The translations under genes were made by a program, and so were the position numbers. The notes beneath the pieces are model-generated. The model was given only the letters and a program-made list of their open reading frames with translations, was not told the DNA's origin and made no database searches. Below, in pieces: positions 1-8,458 of a DNA stretch of 64,000 nucleotides (its first letter is position 1; the number at the start of each line of letters is the position of its first letter). The DNA is from Treponema sp. (GTDB lineage: Bacteria > Spirochaetota > Spirochaetia > Treponematales > Breznakiellaceae), in contig WRIV01000002.1 in assembly GCA_009782555.1 (NCBI GenBank), positions 1 through 64,000 of the forward strand, written 5' to 3'.

Positions 1-335
1 ACAACCACTATTACCGGGACGCCGCGTAAGAAGCGCTATTTATTTTATCGCTCATGGTATACCCCCTATGGGGAAAGTCTGTCTGCCGGTTTGAAAAAAC
101 GCCTTATTTTACAAAAAAATGATTCTTGAAAACATCTTCTTGGGAACAGCGATGTCTTTTTCTGCTGGAAAAATGCCTGGGGTTGTGGTGATTTTAATTA
201 GTTGACATTACGGGCTAATTTGCCATATCTTTAATTGAAAACCAGGAAGATAGTGCGGTATGGTATTACCGCCAACCCTACCATAGCATTCTTGAGAAAT
301 CAGTTTTCCATCTTTGAAAAAAGCTTTCTTTCAAT
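1..335. other. AT-rich non-coding stretch upstream of a transposase remnant
   Basis: I see no convincing gene here. The stretch is visibly richer in A and T than the genes that follow. It contains one copy of TTGACATTACGGG (202-214) that is nearly repeated as TTAACATTACGGG (339-351) at the edge of the transposase remnant. This may be debris of an old insertion. Confidence 0.4.
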
Positions 336-780
336 TTGTTAACATTACGGGTCATTAAACTCTTCCTAGACCTCTTCCGCTTTATCGTTTATTGCCTAAC
401 CTTGAAGTATCCGGTCTTCCCCAAAATAGCCCTTCTCTTGCTCGAAGTCCGTTTTTACCGCAGGTACTTTAAAGAACGCCATATCCGCTATCCTTTCCAA
501 CCCCATGAAAAACACGCTGTCCACACCTTCTTTACCCTAACCAAAAATCCTTCCCGTTTCTTTTCCCCCGTCTCTCCCCGGACCGTCCTTTCAGTCTGGA
601 AAAACTTCCTGGCAAAACGCCAATCCTACCCCCATAAAGGCCCGGCAGAAAACCCCTTTCTAAAGTCGCCAAAGAACTCATCTTGAGTCTTAAAAAAAAG
701 AACCCCCTCTGGGGTGCCCGCCGTATCAGGGACGAACTCCACAAACTTTCCATCGAAGTATCCCACGAAACTATCAGTTA
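336..780 (+). pseudogene. Transposase/integrase remnant (helix-turn-helix region), frameshifted
   Basis: Two reading frames together give the N-terminal part of an integrase-type (DDE) transposase. The first frame ends with PRTVLSVWKNFLAKRQSYPHKG. After a frameshift near 640-650 the next frame reads PGRKPLSKVAKELILSLKKK, then NPLWGARRIRDELHKLSIEV, and stops with TAG at 778-780. The WGxRRIxxEL stretch is typical of the helix-turn-helix segment before the catalytic core in IS3/IS481-like elements. The DDE core is absent, because unrelated sequence and then the transketolase promoter follow. The gene is therefore both frameshifted and truncated. The exact family is uncertain. The assignment rests on motif recognition only. 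Confidence 0.65.
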
Positions 781-882
781 GGAATCGCTTATTTTGGCAT
801 TTTGTAATTTGTTGGTATTAAGAAAAGGCCGTTCCCGTGTACCCTTGGCTCCGATCCACACCTCTATGGGTCTGGTATATTA

Positions 883-909
883 TTGAAAAACGAAAAATAG
901 TAGTATATT
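883..909 (+). promoter_or_regulatory. Weak candidate promoter for the transketolase genes
   Basis: TTGAAA (883-888) and TATATT (904-909) flank a short 15-nt spacer. A Shine-Dalgarno AAGGAA (922-927) lies before the ATG at 934. The spacer is shorter than ideal, so this is tentative. Confidence 0.3.
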
Positions 910-933
910 CTAAAGAAAAGCAAGGAATATTTT

Positions 934-1776
934 ATGGATAAAACCACCTTAAACGTCCTAAAAACCAAAGCCAAGGAAATTAGAAAACTTACAATAGAAG
1001 AAATCGGTAATCTGGGATCGGGGCATATCGGCGGTTCCATGTCTATTGCGGACCTGCTGGCCCTGCTGTATTATCATAAAATGAAAGTGGACCCCGCAAA
1101 TCCCCAATGGGAAGGCAGGGATTACCTGGTTGTTTCCAAGGGTCATGCAGGGCCGGTGGTCTACGCTGCTTTGGCTTCCAAGGGCTTTTTTCCTGTGGAC
1201 TGGTTGAAAACCCTTAATCAGGGGGGAACCAGGCTGCCCAGCCACTGTGACCGTGTCCTTACTCCGGGGATCGACATGACCGCAGGTTCTCTGGGACAGG
1301 GATTTTCCACCGCCGTAGGGATGGCTCTGGGACTTAAGATAGACGGTAAATCCAACCGGGTTTATGCGATCATCGGCGACGGAGAATCCGACGAAGGCCA
1401 AATTTGGGAAACGGCGATGTTTGCCGCCGCCAAGGAAATTACCAATATCACCGCCTTTACGGACTACAACAAGCAGCAATTGGACGGCTATGTAAAAGAT
1501 ATCCTCGACCTGGGGGACCTGACCGCCAAGTGGAAGGCCTTTGGCTGGTTTACCCAGGAAGTGGACGGTCATGATATAGAAACCCTGGATAGGGCTATCG
1601 ATACCGCCCAGGGCCAAAAAAACGAAGGAAAAAAGCCGTCCATGATCATCATGAATACAATTAAGGGCAAGGGCTGCAATTTTGCCGAGGGAATCGATAA
1701 GAACCATAGCATGACCTTTAATTTGGATAAGGCCAAGGAAGCTATCGCCGCCCTGGAAGAACAAACCGCTAAATAG
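934..1776 (+). CDS. Transketolase, N-terminal subunit
   Basis: This 280-residue protein is the thiamine-diphosphate-binding half of a split transketolase, which moves two-carbon ketol units between sugar phosphates in the non-oxidative pentose phosphate pathway. GSGHIGGS (about 29-36), the GSLGQG loop and the cofactor/Mg motif GDGESDEGQ (about 149-157) are all present. It ends where the first domain of a full-length enzyme would end. The partner half begins 25 bp downstream, so the two are surely co-transcribed and form one enzyme. The start is set by AAGGAA ahead of the ATG. Split transketolases are common in anaerobes and spirochaetes. A role in DXP or another ketolase reaction is less likely because both halves match transketolase well. 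Confidence 0.93.
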   Translation: MDKTTLNVLKTKAKEIRKLTIEEIGNLGSGHIGGSMSIADLLALLYYHKMKVDPANPQWEGRDYLVVSKGHAGPVVYAALASKGFFPVDWLKTLNQGGTRLPSHCDRVLTPGIDMTAGSLGQGFSTAVGMALGLKIDGKSNRVYAIIGDGESDEGQIWETAMFAAAKEITNITAFTDYNKQQLDGYVKDILDLGDLTAKWKAFGWFTQEVDGHDIETLDRAIDTAQGQKNEGKKPSMIIMNTIKGKGCNFAEGIDKNHSMTFNLDKAKEAIAALEEQTAK

Positions 1777-1801
1777 CGGCGGCAATGGAAACGGAGTAGA
1801 A

Positions 1802-2746
1802 ATGGGAAGCGAAGAATTAAAAGAAATACGCGCCGGTTATACCGATACGGTTACTGCCCTGGCGGCTGAAAATAAAAATATCGTGGTCCTCGAAGCGGAC
1901 TTAATGAACTGCACCAATACGGAGAATTTTAAAAAAACCTATCCAAATCAGTTTGTCAATGTGGGGATTGCGGAGGCCAATATGGTGGGGGTTGCCGCAG
2001 GCCTTTCAGCGGTGGGGAAAATTCCCTTTGCATCCAGTTTTGGCTGTTTTTCTTCCCGGCGGGTTCATGATCAGTTTTTTATCTCCGCCAACTATGCCCG
2101 CCTTAATGTAAAACTCATTGGCATGGATCCGGGGGTTACTGCGGCCATGAACGGCGGCACCCACATGCCCTTTGAGGACATCGCCCTGATGCAGGTGATC
2201 CCCCGCCTTACCGTGGTAGAGCCATCGGACTATTATAGCTGTGCGGCCCTGATCAGGGCGGCGGCAGAAACCTACGGCTGCGTGTACATCCGCTTTCCGC
2301 GGAAGCCCGTACCGGTAATCTATGATAAAAAGGAAACATTTACATTCGGCAAATCCAAACTGGTCAAGGAAGGGAAGGATATTGTTTTTGTATGCCTGGG
2401 AAGCCTTCTTCTGAACGAAGCGCTAAAGGCCCGGGAAACCCTGGCGGCGGAGGGAATCGACGCAGGAGTCCTGGATGTCCTTTCCATAAAACCTCTGGAC
2501 AGAGAAACAATCCTGGAACAGGCTGGCAAGGTTAGGGCTCTAATCACAGCGGAAAATGCCCAGCTTGACGGGGGCTTGGGCAGCACCATAGCGGCACTTT
2601 TGGCGGAAAACGGTTTTTCCTGTAAGTTTGGGCGCATCGGTATCCGAAATGAATTTGGCGAAGTAGGAACCCAGGATTACCTGGCCCGGCGCTTTGGCCT
2701 TACCGCAGAAAAGCTTATTGCCAAGGCAAAGGAACTCTTAAAATGA
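1802..2746 (+). CDS. Transketolase, C-terminal subunit
   Basis: This 314-residue protein holds the pyrimidine-binding and C-terminal domains of transketolase. It begins with the family-typical stretch in which ALAAENKNIVVLEADL precedes VGIAEANMVGVAAGL. The Glu in GIAEANM is the residue that activates the thiamine cofactor in this family. YIRFPRKPVP and the C-terminal transketolase domain (about 190-310) follow. It pairs with the N-terminal subunit just upstream; GGAG lies shortly before its ATG. Its last codon overlaps the start of the PilZ gene by 4 bp (ATGA), so translation of the two is probably coupled. Confidence 0.93.
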   Translation: MGSEELKEIRAGYTDTVTALAAENKNIVVLEADLMNCTNTENFKKTYPNQFVNVGIAEANMVGVAAGLSAVGKIPFASSFGCFSSRRVHDQFFISANYARLNVKLIGMDPGVTAAMNGGTHMPFEDIALMQVIPRLTVVEPSDYYSCAALIRAAAETYGCVYIRFPRKPVPVIYDKKETFTFGKSKLVKEGKDIVFVCLGSLLLNEALKARETLAAEGIDAGVLDVLSIKPLDRETILEQAGKVRALITAENAQLDGGLGSTIAALLAENGFSCKFGRIGIRNEFGEVGTQDYLARRFGLTAEKLIAKAKELLK

Positions 2747-3090
2747 AACAGTTTGCAGAAGAACAACGGAAAAACCGCAGATACCCTTCTATTGCGCTGG
2801 TAAAAATCCCACAAGTTTTTTCCGGAGATGCCTTTTTAAAGGATATTTCCATCACCGGCTGCCGCATAGAGTGTACCATGCATGTGGATATCGAAACCAA
2901 CTCCCAGCATACCATTAAGATCTATCCGGAAGAAAACACCGGTATCGACGAATTCAGCCTGATGGCTGAATGCAAATGGATCCACCCCGGCGGTTATTCC
3001 TGCGATATTGGCTTTGTAATAAAAAAATCCCCGGGAAAAAAAGATTTTGAACGGTATGTCGATTATCTTTCCTGGCGCAGGAATGCATAG
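2743..3090 (+). CDS. PilZ domain protein (probable c-di-GMP receptor)
   Basis: This 115-residue protein consists of little more than a PilZ domain. Both hallmark motifs are visible: the RxxxR type site in QRKNRRY near residue 10 and DISITG (D/NxSxxG) near residue 39. Known PilZ domains with both motifs bind c-di-GMP, so binding is likely, but the effector target cannot be read from the sequence. There is no signal peptide or membrane segment. The gene overlaps the transketolase C-subunit gene by 4 bp and is followed at once by an rRNA methyltransferase gene. It therefore sits in a metabolic operon rather than with motility genes. Confidence 0.85.
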   Translation: MKQFAEEQRKNRRYPSIALVKIPQVFSGDAFLKDISITGCRIECTMHVDIETNSQHTIKIYPEENTGIDEFSLMAECKWIHPGGYSCDIGFVIKKSPGKKDFERYVDYLSWRRNA

Positions 3091-3099
3091 TATTTGCCG

Positions 3100-4356
3100 A
3101 TGAAAAAATATACCGCCGCCGCCTTTTGTGCGGCAGGCATGGAAAAAGTTGTTTCCAACGAACTAAGAAAACTTTCACAGATTTCAGCAGATGGCGGGAA
3201 CGAAGCCTACGCCATTTTGAAAAGCGGCTTTGGAAAAGTATACTTTAAAACCGATCTCGGGGGGCTCTACCGGGCCCTTTTGTCCCTGCGGACGGCAGAC
3301 CGATTGATGCTGGAAACAGGAGGGTTTCCCGCCCCGGATTTTGATGCCCTCTTTGAAGGCACCCGGAACATTCCCTGGGAGGAATATATTCCCCGCGGCA
3401 TGGGGCTCACCGTTAGCAAGGTCCGAAGCGGCAGTTCCCGGCTAAAAGCGGAAACTTCCATTCAGGCGGTGGTCCACAAGGCAGCGGCGGATCGGCTCTG
3501 CAAAGCCTACAGCCTAAGCCGCCTGCCGTCCCCGAACAAAACAGCAAAACTCCCCGGCGAAGTAAAGCAGGCGGAACTGCGGGTACACTTGGAAAAAGAT
3601 CATGTATCAGTTTTGCTGGATATTTCCGGAGAACCCCTCTTTAAGCGGGGCTACCGGCCTGCCGGAGGATCCGCTCCGCTGCGGGAAAGCACCGCCGCAG
3701 CGATCATCCTTTATTCGGGATGGCGGCGAAAATTTCCGCTGTACGATCCCCTTTGCGGCTCCGGCACCATCGCTATTGAAGCGGCCCTCTATGCATGGGA
3801 TCAGGCGCCGGGGCTGGGCCGTCATTTTGCCCTCTCATCCCTGTCCATCGCAGACAAAGATACCGAAGAGACCCTGCGCAGGGAATTGACCGAAAAGATT
3901 GATTACAACCGGCCTCTTTGTATCAGCGGGAGCGATGCCGATGAAACAGCGGTAACTTTGGCCAGGGCAAATTTTAGACGCGCCATGGCTCTGCCGGGGC
4001 TCCTGAATAAAAATTTTTCAGGCCATGCCGCATCCGGCGGCACCGGCGTGAAAATCAACTGCCTTCCCATGGATAAAGCAGTACCGGAAAAAATACTGCT
4101 GAAAAAAACAGAAAAAGTACCGGAAGGTTTTATTATCACTAATCCTCCCTATGGAAAAAGGCTTGGTGACAGCGCCGAAGCGGAAGAACGATACCGGAAC
4201 ATGGCCTTGTGGGGCAAAACATTTCCAGGCTGGAAATTGGTTCTTATCTGCAATCACAGCGGATTTGAATCCCATTTTGGCAGAAAGGCAGATACCTGCC
4301 GTGAATTAAAAAGCGGCGCCATAGATGCGTGGCTCTATCAATACGAAAGGCTGTAA
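3100..4356 (+). CDS. THUMP-domain 23S rRNA guanine-N2 methyltransferase (RlmL N-terminal/YpsC type)
   Basis: The protein (about 418 residues) has an N-terminal ferredoxin-like and THUMP region (about 1-165), followed by a Rossmann methyltransferase. PLCGSGTIAIEAALYA (about 210-225) is the SAM-binding motif I, and TNPPYGKRLG (about 345) is the (N/D)PPY catalytic motif of N-methyltransferases. Family members methylate G2445-type positions of 23S rRNA. It is the short single-methyltransferase form, not the long E. coli RlmL fusion. Two starts are possible, TTG at 3094 or ATG at 3100, the protein beginning MPMKK or MKK. AGGA at 3079-3082 fits TTG spacing better, while ATG fits the family N-terminus. 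The gene follows the PilZ stop by a few bases. Confidence 0.85.
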   Translation: MKKYTAAAFCAAGMEKVVSNELRKLSQISADGGNEAYAILKSGFGKVYFKTDLGGLYRALLSLRTADRLMLETGGFPAPDFDALFEGTRNIPWEEYIPRGMGLTVSKVRSGSSRLKAETSIQAVVHKAAADRLCKAYSLSRLPSPNKTAKLPGEVKQAELRVHLEKDHVSVLLDISGEPLFKRGYRPAGGSAPLRESTAAAIILYSGWRRKFPLYDPLCGSGTIAIEAALYAWDQAPGLGRHFALSSLSIADKDTEETLRRELTEKIDYNRPLCISGSDADETAVTLARANFRRAMALPGLLNKNFSGHAASGGTGVKINCLPMDKAVPEKILLKKTEKVPEGFIITNPPYGKRLGDSAEAEERYRNMALWGKTFPGWKLVLICNHSGFESHFGRKADTCRELKSGAIDAWLYQYERL

Positions 4357-4366
4357 CGAAACTCCT

Positions 4367-4966
4367 ATGTCCATTGTGGTTGAACATGCCAAACGCCGCA
4401 GGCAAATATTAAAGAAAGCCCTGGATATATTTATGGAAGAAGGCTTTGAAGACGCCACTTTTCAAAAAATAGCGGATCGCTGCAAAATTACCAGAACTAC
4501 CCTGTACCTGTATTTCCGCAACAAGCAGGAAATTTTTAATTTTAGCATCAAACAATTCATGGCGGAAGTGGAAAAGGATATTATGGGAGTAAAGGAAGAT
4601 CCTTCCCTACCCTACTCTGATAAAATCAGAAAAACACTTTTTTTAATTCTTTCCCGCCTGGAAGAAAACCGCCCCCTTCTTTTGGTTATTTTGAATTTCC
4701 TTTTGTCCAAAAAACCAACGCAAACCGGATCTGCCCCGGACATACGAGTGCGCCGGAGAACAATCAGGCTCAGGCATATTTTATCCGCCATGCTCATAGA
4801 AGGCAGAAAGTGCGGACAATTAAAGAAGATCAATGTGGGAGCAACCAACGATCTATTTTACAGCCTGATTGAAGCTGCGATTTTCCGTTTCGCTGTACTC
4901 AAACAGGAATCCACATCAGACATCAAAGAAGCGGTGGAAGCGGCGGTAAAAGGCATAATCTCCTAG
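4367..4966 (+). CDS. TetR/AcrR family transcriptional regulator
   Basis: This protein of about 199 residues carries an N-terminal TetR helix-turn-helix (about 12-58). The conserved run ILKKALDIFMEEGFEDATFQ is followed by KITRTTLYLYFRNKQEIF. The rest is a helical ligand-binding domain with no recognisable specificity. I use ATG 4367 because homologues start just before the first helix; the upstream in-frame ATG at 4325 would lie inside the methyltransferase gene. It is 10 bp downstream of that gene on the same strand and convergent with the TIGR03545 gene. The regulated genes are unknown. Confidence 0.85.
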   Translation: MSIVVEHAKRRRQILKKALDIFMEEGFEDATFQKIADRCKITRTTLYLYFRNKQEIFNFSIKQFMAEVEKDIMGVKEDPSLPYSDKIRKTLFLILSRLEENRPLLLVILNFLLSKKPTQTGSAPDIRVRRRTIRLRHILSAMLIEGRKCGQLKKINVGATNDLFYSLIEAAIFRFAVLKQESTSDIKEAVEAAVKGIIS

Positions 4967-4979
4967 TTTCTAAAGCAGG

Positions 4980-7091
4980 CTAATATCTCCCAAAGGGCAG
5001 ACTGTCCAGCACACCCCGGGCAGCATCCTGTACTTGTGTCCGGGCTTCTTCTTTGACTTGTTCCACAGCTTCGTCCATCTGTCCCCGTATTTTCCGTTCT
5101 GCCTCATCCCGTTTTGCTTCCAGACCGGATTTAAGGGAATCCACAGCGGAACGGTCCCCCTTGACGGCGGCAAAGATCAGATCCACCTCTTCCCGTGAAA
5201 CCCATTTACCGGCAAGGTACTGTTCGATTTTCTCCCGGAGAGCCCTTTCAACCGCTTCCTGGGCCTGGCGGAGATATTTTTGCACGGTCCGCCGAATGGC
5301 ATTTTTGATCAGATCCCCAATATTGGTAGTAAGGAAAAAGGTGTCCTTATCGTTGACACGGTGCTCATACTGCATCCCCAATTCCACCGCAGAAAAATCT
5401 TTTAACGCTTCGGTCAGGGCCTCTACAACCGCTTCGGCAACCGTCCCCACCGGATCGTGAATTTGAGCGTCCCTGATGCGGATGTTCCCTCCGGCGGAAA
5501 CCGCTCCGCTCCGGCCGCCGGAAAAGTTGACGGAGAATTCCGTATTGCCGCTAAATCCGCCAAATCCTGCATGGGAAAGGCGATTCTTAAGATCCATGGG
5601 AAAGTTGTCCCCCGCAACAAGCGCCGTAAAATATGTTTTGGCATTGGTCCTGAAATCAGCACTTCCCCTAAAGCGGGCTGTGCGGTTGAAGGAACGCTGT
5701 TCGGTAAGACCTAGGTTTAGTTCCGTAGGCAGATTGGAAATATCAGGATCGGAACTGACGCTTTTTAATTCAAAGGCATAGTTCCATTCATTAAGGGAAA
5801 AGTCCGACGCCATAATCCCCAAAAAGAAAACAGGATAATCCGGTGTAGGGAAATGTACATCCCGGCCCTTCCAGATGGCATTTTCGGGCTTGGGCTCGGA
5901 TTTCGGGATCATCGCCTGGAGGGCTTTGACTTTTTCCAGGCTTTCCAAAGCACGCCGCCCGTACATGATATATTCTTCCGCTTCATCGGAAAGGATCTCA
6001 TGGATGGACGGCTCCAGCGCCTCCAGAGCGCTGCCGCTGCCCAGATCAAGGTAATCTTTTAAGTGAGCAAGATCGGCATTAAAAGCATTCACCGCAGTTC
6101 TTTCCAATTCCAAAGCGGTGTTAACATCCTTCTGTATTCCTTCAGTAATTGTGCGGATCTCGTCCCGGACGCTTTCCAGCATTTTGATAAATCCGTTAAC
6201 ATCCGCGATATACTTGGTTATTTCCTCCGCAGTCCGCAGGTTTCCAATGTTGGCTGCCAGCAGGGGTTCACCTTGTGCCTTGACTTCTTTTACCCTGACA
6301 TTGGCGGAATTATACTGGTCCTCCCAGCGGGTCTTTGCCTCGCCGTAAGCGGCGATAGCGGTGTCATAGGCCTTGGGAGATTGAAGCTTATCGTACTCCC
6401 GTTCTAACAGTCCTTGGGCATCGAATTTTGCCAGGTCAACCAGAGGAGGAGCGGGCGGCTTTTCCTGACGGGCGGCTATCCGTGCCGCAAAGCGCGGCAG
6501 GGCGCCTGAAGTCTGTCTTTCTGTACCAAACTGAAGTCCATCAGCGCGGATTTCTTCTATATAGATTTTACCACGAAGCACGGCCTCAGGTTTCATGCGT
6601 ATCTCAAGGCGGCCCGTTTCGAAAAGGTTTGTCATGGGTTTATCCCGGTTAGCCACGGTAAGGGATCGAATCCTTACCTGAAAACGGATCAACCCCAGGT
6701 GGAATCCCCTGACATCAACTTTTGCTTCAAATACTTCTTCCAGACCCCTGGTCAAGTATCTAGAGAGAAGGGGATCGAGCATGACGGTAAAAAAGAAAAC
6801 CGCCCCGGTTACTATGACGGCAAAGGCTAGGAGCGGTATAAGTTTTACCGGTCCCTTTTTGTTAATTTTAATAACCTTCCCCAGCTTTTTTAGCCGCTTC
6901 TTTTCCGGATTCTCCAGATCTTCTTTTATAAAAAAAAGAGTCTCCGTTTTTTGATCTTCGTTTCCTGGTTTTAAAAGAAAACAGGACTTTAGAAATTCCT
7001 GATCATCGGGCTGTTCCAGCAGTCTAACAAACCAGTTTAGTGTTTTTTCTTTCATTGGTTTTCGGAACATTCCCGGCGTTTTTACTGCCAT
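4980..7091 (-). CDS. TIGR03545 family protein, AsmA-like periplasmic protein with one N-terminal membrane anchor
   Basis: At 703 residues, this protein matches the family called TIGR03545, known from spirochaetes and some other bacteria and normally next to a TIGR03546 gene, as here. A cytoplasmic N-terminal stretch (about 1-85) is rich in Lys and Glu. One membrane helix (about 86-108, LIPLLAFAVIVTGAVFFFTV) follows, then a large extracytoplasmic part. The segment after the helix, with KVDVRGFHLGLIRFQVRIRS, resembles the start of AsmA/TamB-like envelope proteins. The middle (about 220-400) is strongly helical and coiled-coil-like. The biochemical role is unknown; a function in envelope lipid or protein trafficking is only a guess from the AsmA-like fold. 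It starts 9 bp after the TIGR03546 gene. Confidence 0.75.
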   Translation of the reverse strand: MAVKTPGMFRKPMKEKTLNWFVRLLEQPDDQEFLKSCFLLKPGNEDQKTETLFFIKEDLENPEKKRLKKLGKVIKINKKGPVKLIPLLAFAVIVTGAVFFFTVMLDPLLSRYLTRGLEEVFEAKVDVRGFHLGLIRFQVRIRSLTVANRDKPMTNLFETGRLEIRMKPEAVLRGKIYIEEIRADGLQFGTERQTSGALPRFAARIAARQEKPPAPPLVDLAKFDAQGLLEREYDKLQSPKAYDTAIAAYGEAKTRWEDQYNSANVRVKEVKAQGEPLLAANIGNLRTAEEITKYIADVNGFIKMLESVRDEIRTITEGIQKDVNTALELERTAVNAFNADLAHLKDYLDLGSGSALEALEPSIHEILSDEAEEYIMYGRRALESLEKVKALQAMIPKSEPKPENAIWKGRDVHFPTPDYPVFFLGIMASDFSLNEWNYAFELKSVSSDPDISNLPTELNLGLTEQRSFNRTARFRGSADFRTNAKTYFTALVAGDNFPMDLKNRLSHAGFGGFSGNTEFSVNFSGGRSGAVSAGGNIRIRDAQIHDPVGTVAEAVVEALTEALKDFSAVELGMQYEHRVNDKDTFFLTTNIGDLIKNAIRRTVQKYLRQAQEAVERALREKIEQYLAGKWVSREEVDLIFAAVKGDRSAVDSLKSGLEAKRDEAERKIRGQMDEAVEQVKEEARTQVQDAARGVLDSLPFGRY

Positions 7092-7100
7092 ATTTTCCTC

Positions 7101-7637
7101 CTATCCCAGAAGCCCGGCTTTGTCATGAATGGTTTGGACTGCGGATACAAGGGCGCTAATGATCGGAACCTTGTTAATATTTTGGACCAGTTTGCTGTTC
7201 TTTATTTTTGGAGCAAGGGTTTTCCGGTAGGCGGGAATTAATGATCGAACCAAAAAGTACACCGGAATCCATAGAGCCAAACCGGCTGCAATCCCCCCCG
7301 CCACCAGGGTATTGTTAAATTTGGTAAATGGGATAAAGGGCATATTGTAGAGGGTTGTATACAGGGGAATAAATTGTTCAATGTGGAGTATTTCCCAACC
7401 CAATGCGTCGGTAAGAGGCCAGAGGGCAAAAAATAAAAGTTTTACCGCCGTCATGACAAGCATCTTGGTTCCGTGATGATGGCGGAAAAAGAAAGAAAAT
7501 AAAAAGAAAAGAATCCAGAAAAAGTTTCCCGCCGGGACAAGGCCAAAAAGAACCCCCCAGGCAAAACCTGAGGCTATCTGGCCCCTCTTAAGATTACCGT
7601 TTAATGCGGCAATAAATTTTGCAATACCGCCTATCAT
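7101..7637 (-). CDS. TIGR03546 family integral membrane protein
   Basis: This small, very hydrophobic protein (178 residues) has about four membrane helices. It begins MIGGIAKFIAALNG and continues with GFAWGVLFGLVPAGN, a pattern shared with DUF2062-like membrane proteins. It matches the TIGR03546 family, which is co-encoded with TIGR03545. The function is unknown. The start lacks a Shine-Dalgarno site, and a TATACT -10 box lies exactly 6 nt upstream of the ATG, suggesting a leaderless message. The gene leads a two-gene minus-strand operon with TIGR03545. Its promoter lies at and within the 3' end of the phosphatase gene. Confidence 0.75.
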   Translation of the reverse strand: MIGGIAKFIAALNGNLKRGQIASGFAWGVLFGLVPAGNFFWILFFLFSFFFRHHHGTKMLVMTAVKLLFFALWPLTDALGWEILHIEQFIPLYTTLYNMPFIPFTKFNNTLVAGGIAAGLALWIPVYFLVRSLIPAYRKTLAPKIKNSKLVQNINKVPIISALVSAVQTIHDKAGLLG

Positions 7638-7643
7638 TGTTTC

Positions 7644-7673
7644 AGTATATTACTCAAGGTACAGATCACGCAA
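7644..7673 (-). promoter_or_regulatory. Candidate leaderless promoter of the TIGR03546-TIGR03545 operon
   Basis: On the minus strand TTGCGT (7668-7673) and TATACT (7644-7649) are separated by 18 nt. The six bases GAAACA then lead straight to the ATG at 7637, so transcription would start at or next to the start codon. Confidence 0.45.
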
Positions 7674-8393
7674 GAGATTAATATCCGCCCCCAGGTCTTC
7701 GGCAAGATGCCGATCGATGCCGCCGTTTTTTTCGATTGTTTCAAAAGCCTCCAAAAGGTATTTTTCCGTTACCGTATAGTAAGGCACCATGCGGGGCTGC
7801 GAGGTTACAAACCGCTCCCAATAGGGACGCAGATTTTCTGTGGAGCAAAGATAATCTTCCATGATCGTTTCCCTGCCTGCTCCCAGGGCATGGAGGATCA
7901 GCGCCGATGCCAGACCGGTCCGATCCTTTCCGGCGGAACAATGGAAAAGGATCGGCGTATTGTCCGGATCGGCAAGAAGGGAAAAAAACACCCGGTACCG
8001 GGGGGCCGCTTCGACGGGCAAAGCGGCATAGAGCCTGATCATTTCTTCTTCGGCCCCCTGGGGACGGGGGTTATAAAGCCATTCCCCTGTTCCCAAAATA
8101 GCACCCATCAGGTTTCCCGCATTAATGGGAAGATCAATCTTTTTAACAAGGGAGGCAAGGTTGAAAACCTCTGATTTTTCATCTTCGGAGCGGAAGTCCA
8201 CCACCGTTTTTATATTAAGACCTTCCAGAATAACCCTATCGGCATCGATCATGTTTTCCGGCGATCCTGAACGGTAGAGCAGTCCTTGCTTTACCCGTCT
8301 CTGTATTCCATTGACCACTACCGGATACCCCCCCAGTTCCCGTGTATTAAGGAGCCCCTCAAGGGGGAGGCGGCGTTGTTCTGCTTTCATCAT
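7650..8393 (-). CDS. Tyrosine-specific protein phosphatase
   Basis: The product (247 residues) belongs to the bacterial tyrosine phosphatase family that includes Mycobacterium PtpB. It starts with the family signature LPLEGLLNTRELGGYPVV. The catalytic loop HCSAGKDRTG (about 150) gives the CX5R motif with Cys nucleophile and phosphate-binding Arg. DFRSEDEK near residue 65 fits the conserved Arg/Asp region. No signal peptide is seen, so it is probably cytoplasmic. Substrates may be phosphotyrosine proteins or phosphoinositides, and the sequence does not decide. It is divergent from the DbpA-domain gene. A TATACT -10 box lies 10 nt before the ATG, so the leader would be only about 3 nt. Confidence 0.85.
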   Translation of the reverse strand: MMKAEQRRLPLEGLLNTRELGGYPVVVNGIQRRVKQGLLYRSGSPENMIDADRVILEGLNIKTVVDFRSEDEKSEVFNLASLVKKIDLPINAGNLMGAILGTGEWLYNPRPQGAEEEMIRLYAALPVEAAPRYRVFFSLLADPDNTPILFHCSAGKDRTGLASALILHALGAGRETIMEDYLCSTENLRPYWERFVTSQPRMVPYYTVTEKYLLEAFETIEKNGGIDRHLAEDLGADINLLRDLYLE

Positions 8394-8403
8394 TATCTTT
8401 CAA

Positions 8404-8432
8404 AGTATAGTTTACAAGTAGTCTTGAGTAAA
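8404..8432 (-). promoter_or_regulatory. Promoter of the tyrosine phosphatase gene
   Basis: Minus strand: TTTACT (8427-8432), a 17-nt spacer, then TATACT (8404-8409), 10 nt before the ATG at 8393. It overlaps the divergent promoter of the DbpA-domain gene. Confidence 0.5.
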
Positions 8433-8452
8433 CTATAGGATCATGGTTTAAT
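8424..8452 (+). promoter_or_regulatory. Candidate leaderless promoter of the DbpA-domain gene
   Basis: TTGAGT (8424-8429), a 17-nt spacer and TTTAAT (8447-8452) are followed by exactly 6 nt (AAGGGT) and the ATG at 8459. The purine run touches the ATG and is too close to act as a normal ribosome binding site. An alternative, TTTACA (8411-8416) with TATAGG (8434-8439), is also possible. Confidence 0.4.
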
Positions 8453-8458
8453 AAGGGT

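Noticed and set aside
11-55. A 14-codon minus-strand ORF (MSDKINSASYAASR) with a GGGGG ribosome-like site
   Set aside because: It is too short to support, has no recognisable motif, and lies at the window edge in AT-rich debris.
958-1785. 275-residue minus-strand ORF opposite the transketolase gene
   Set aside because: It is a shadow of a clear coding sequence, with no family motif of its own.
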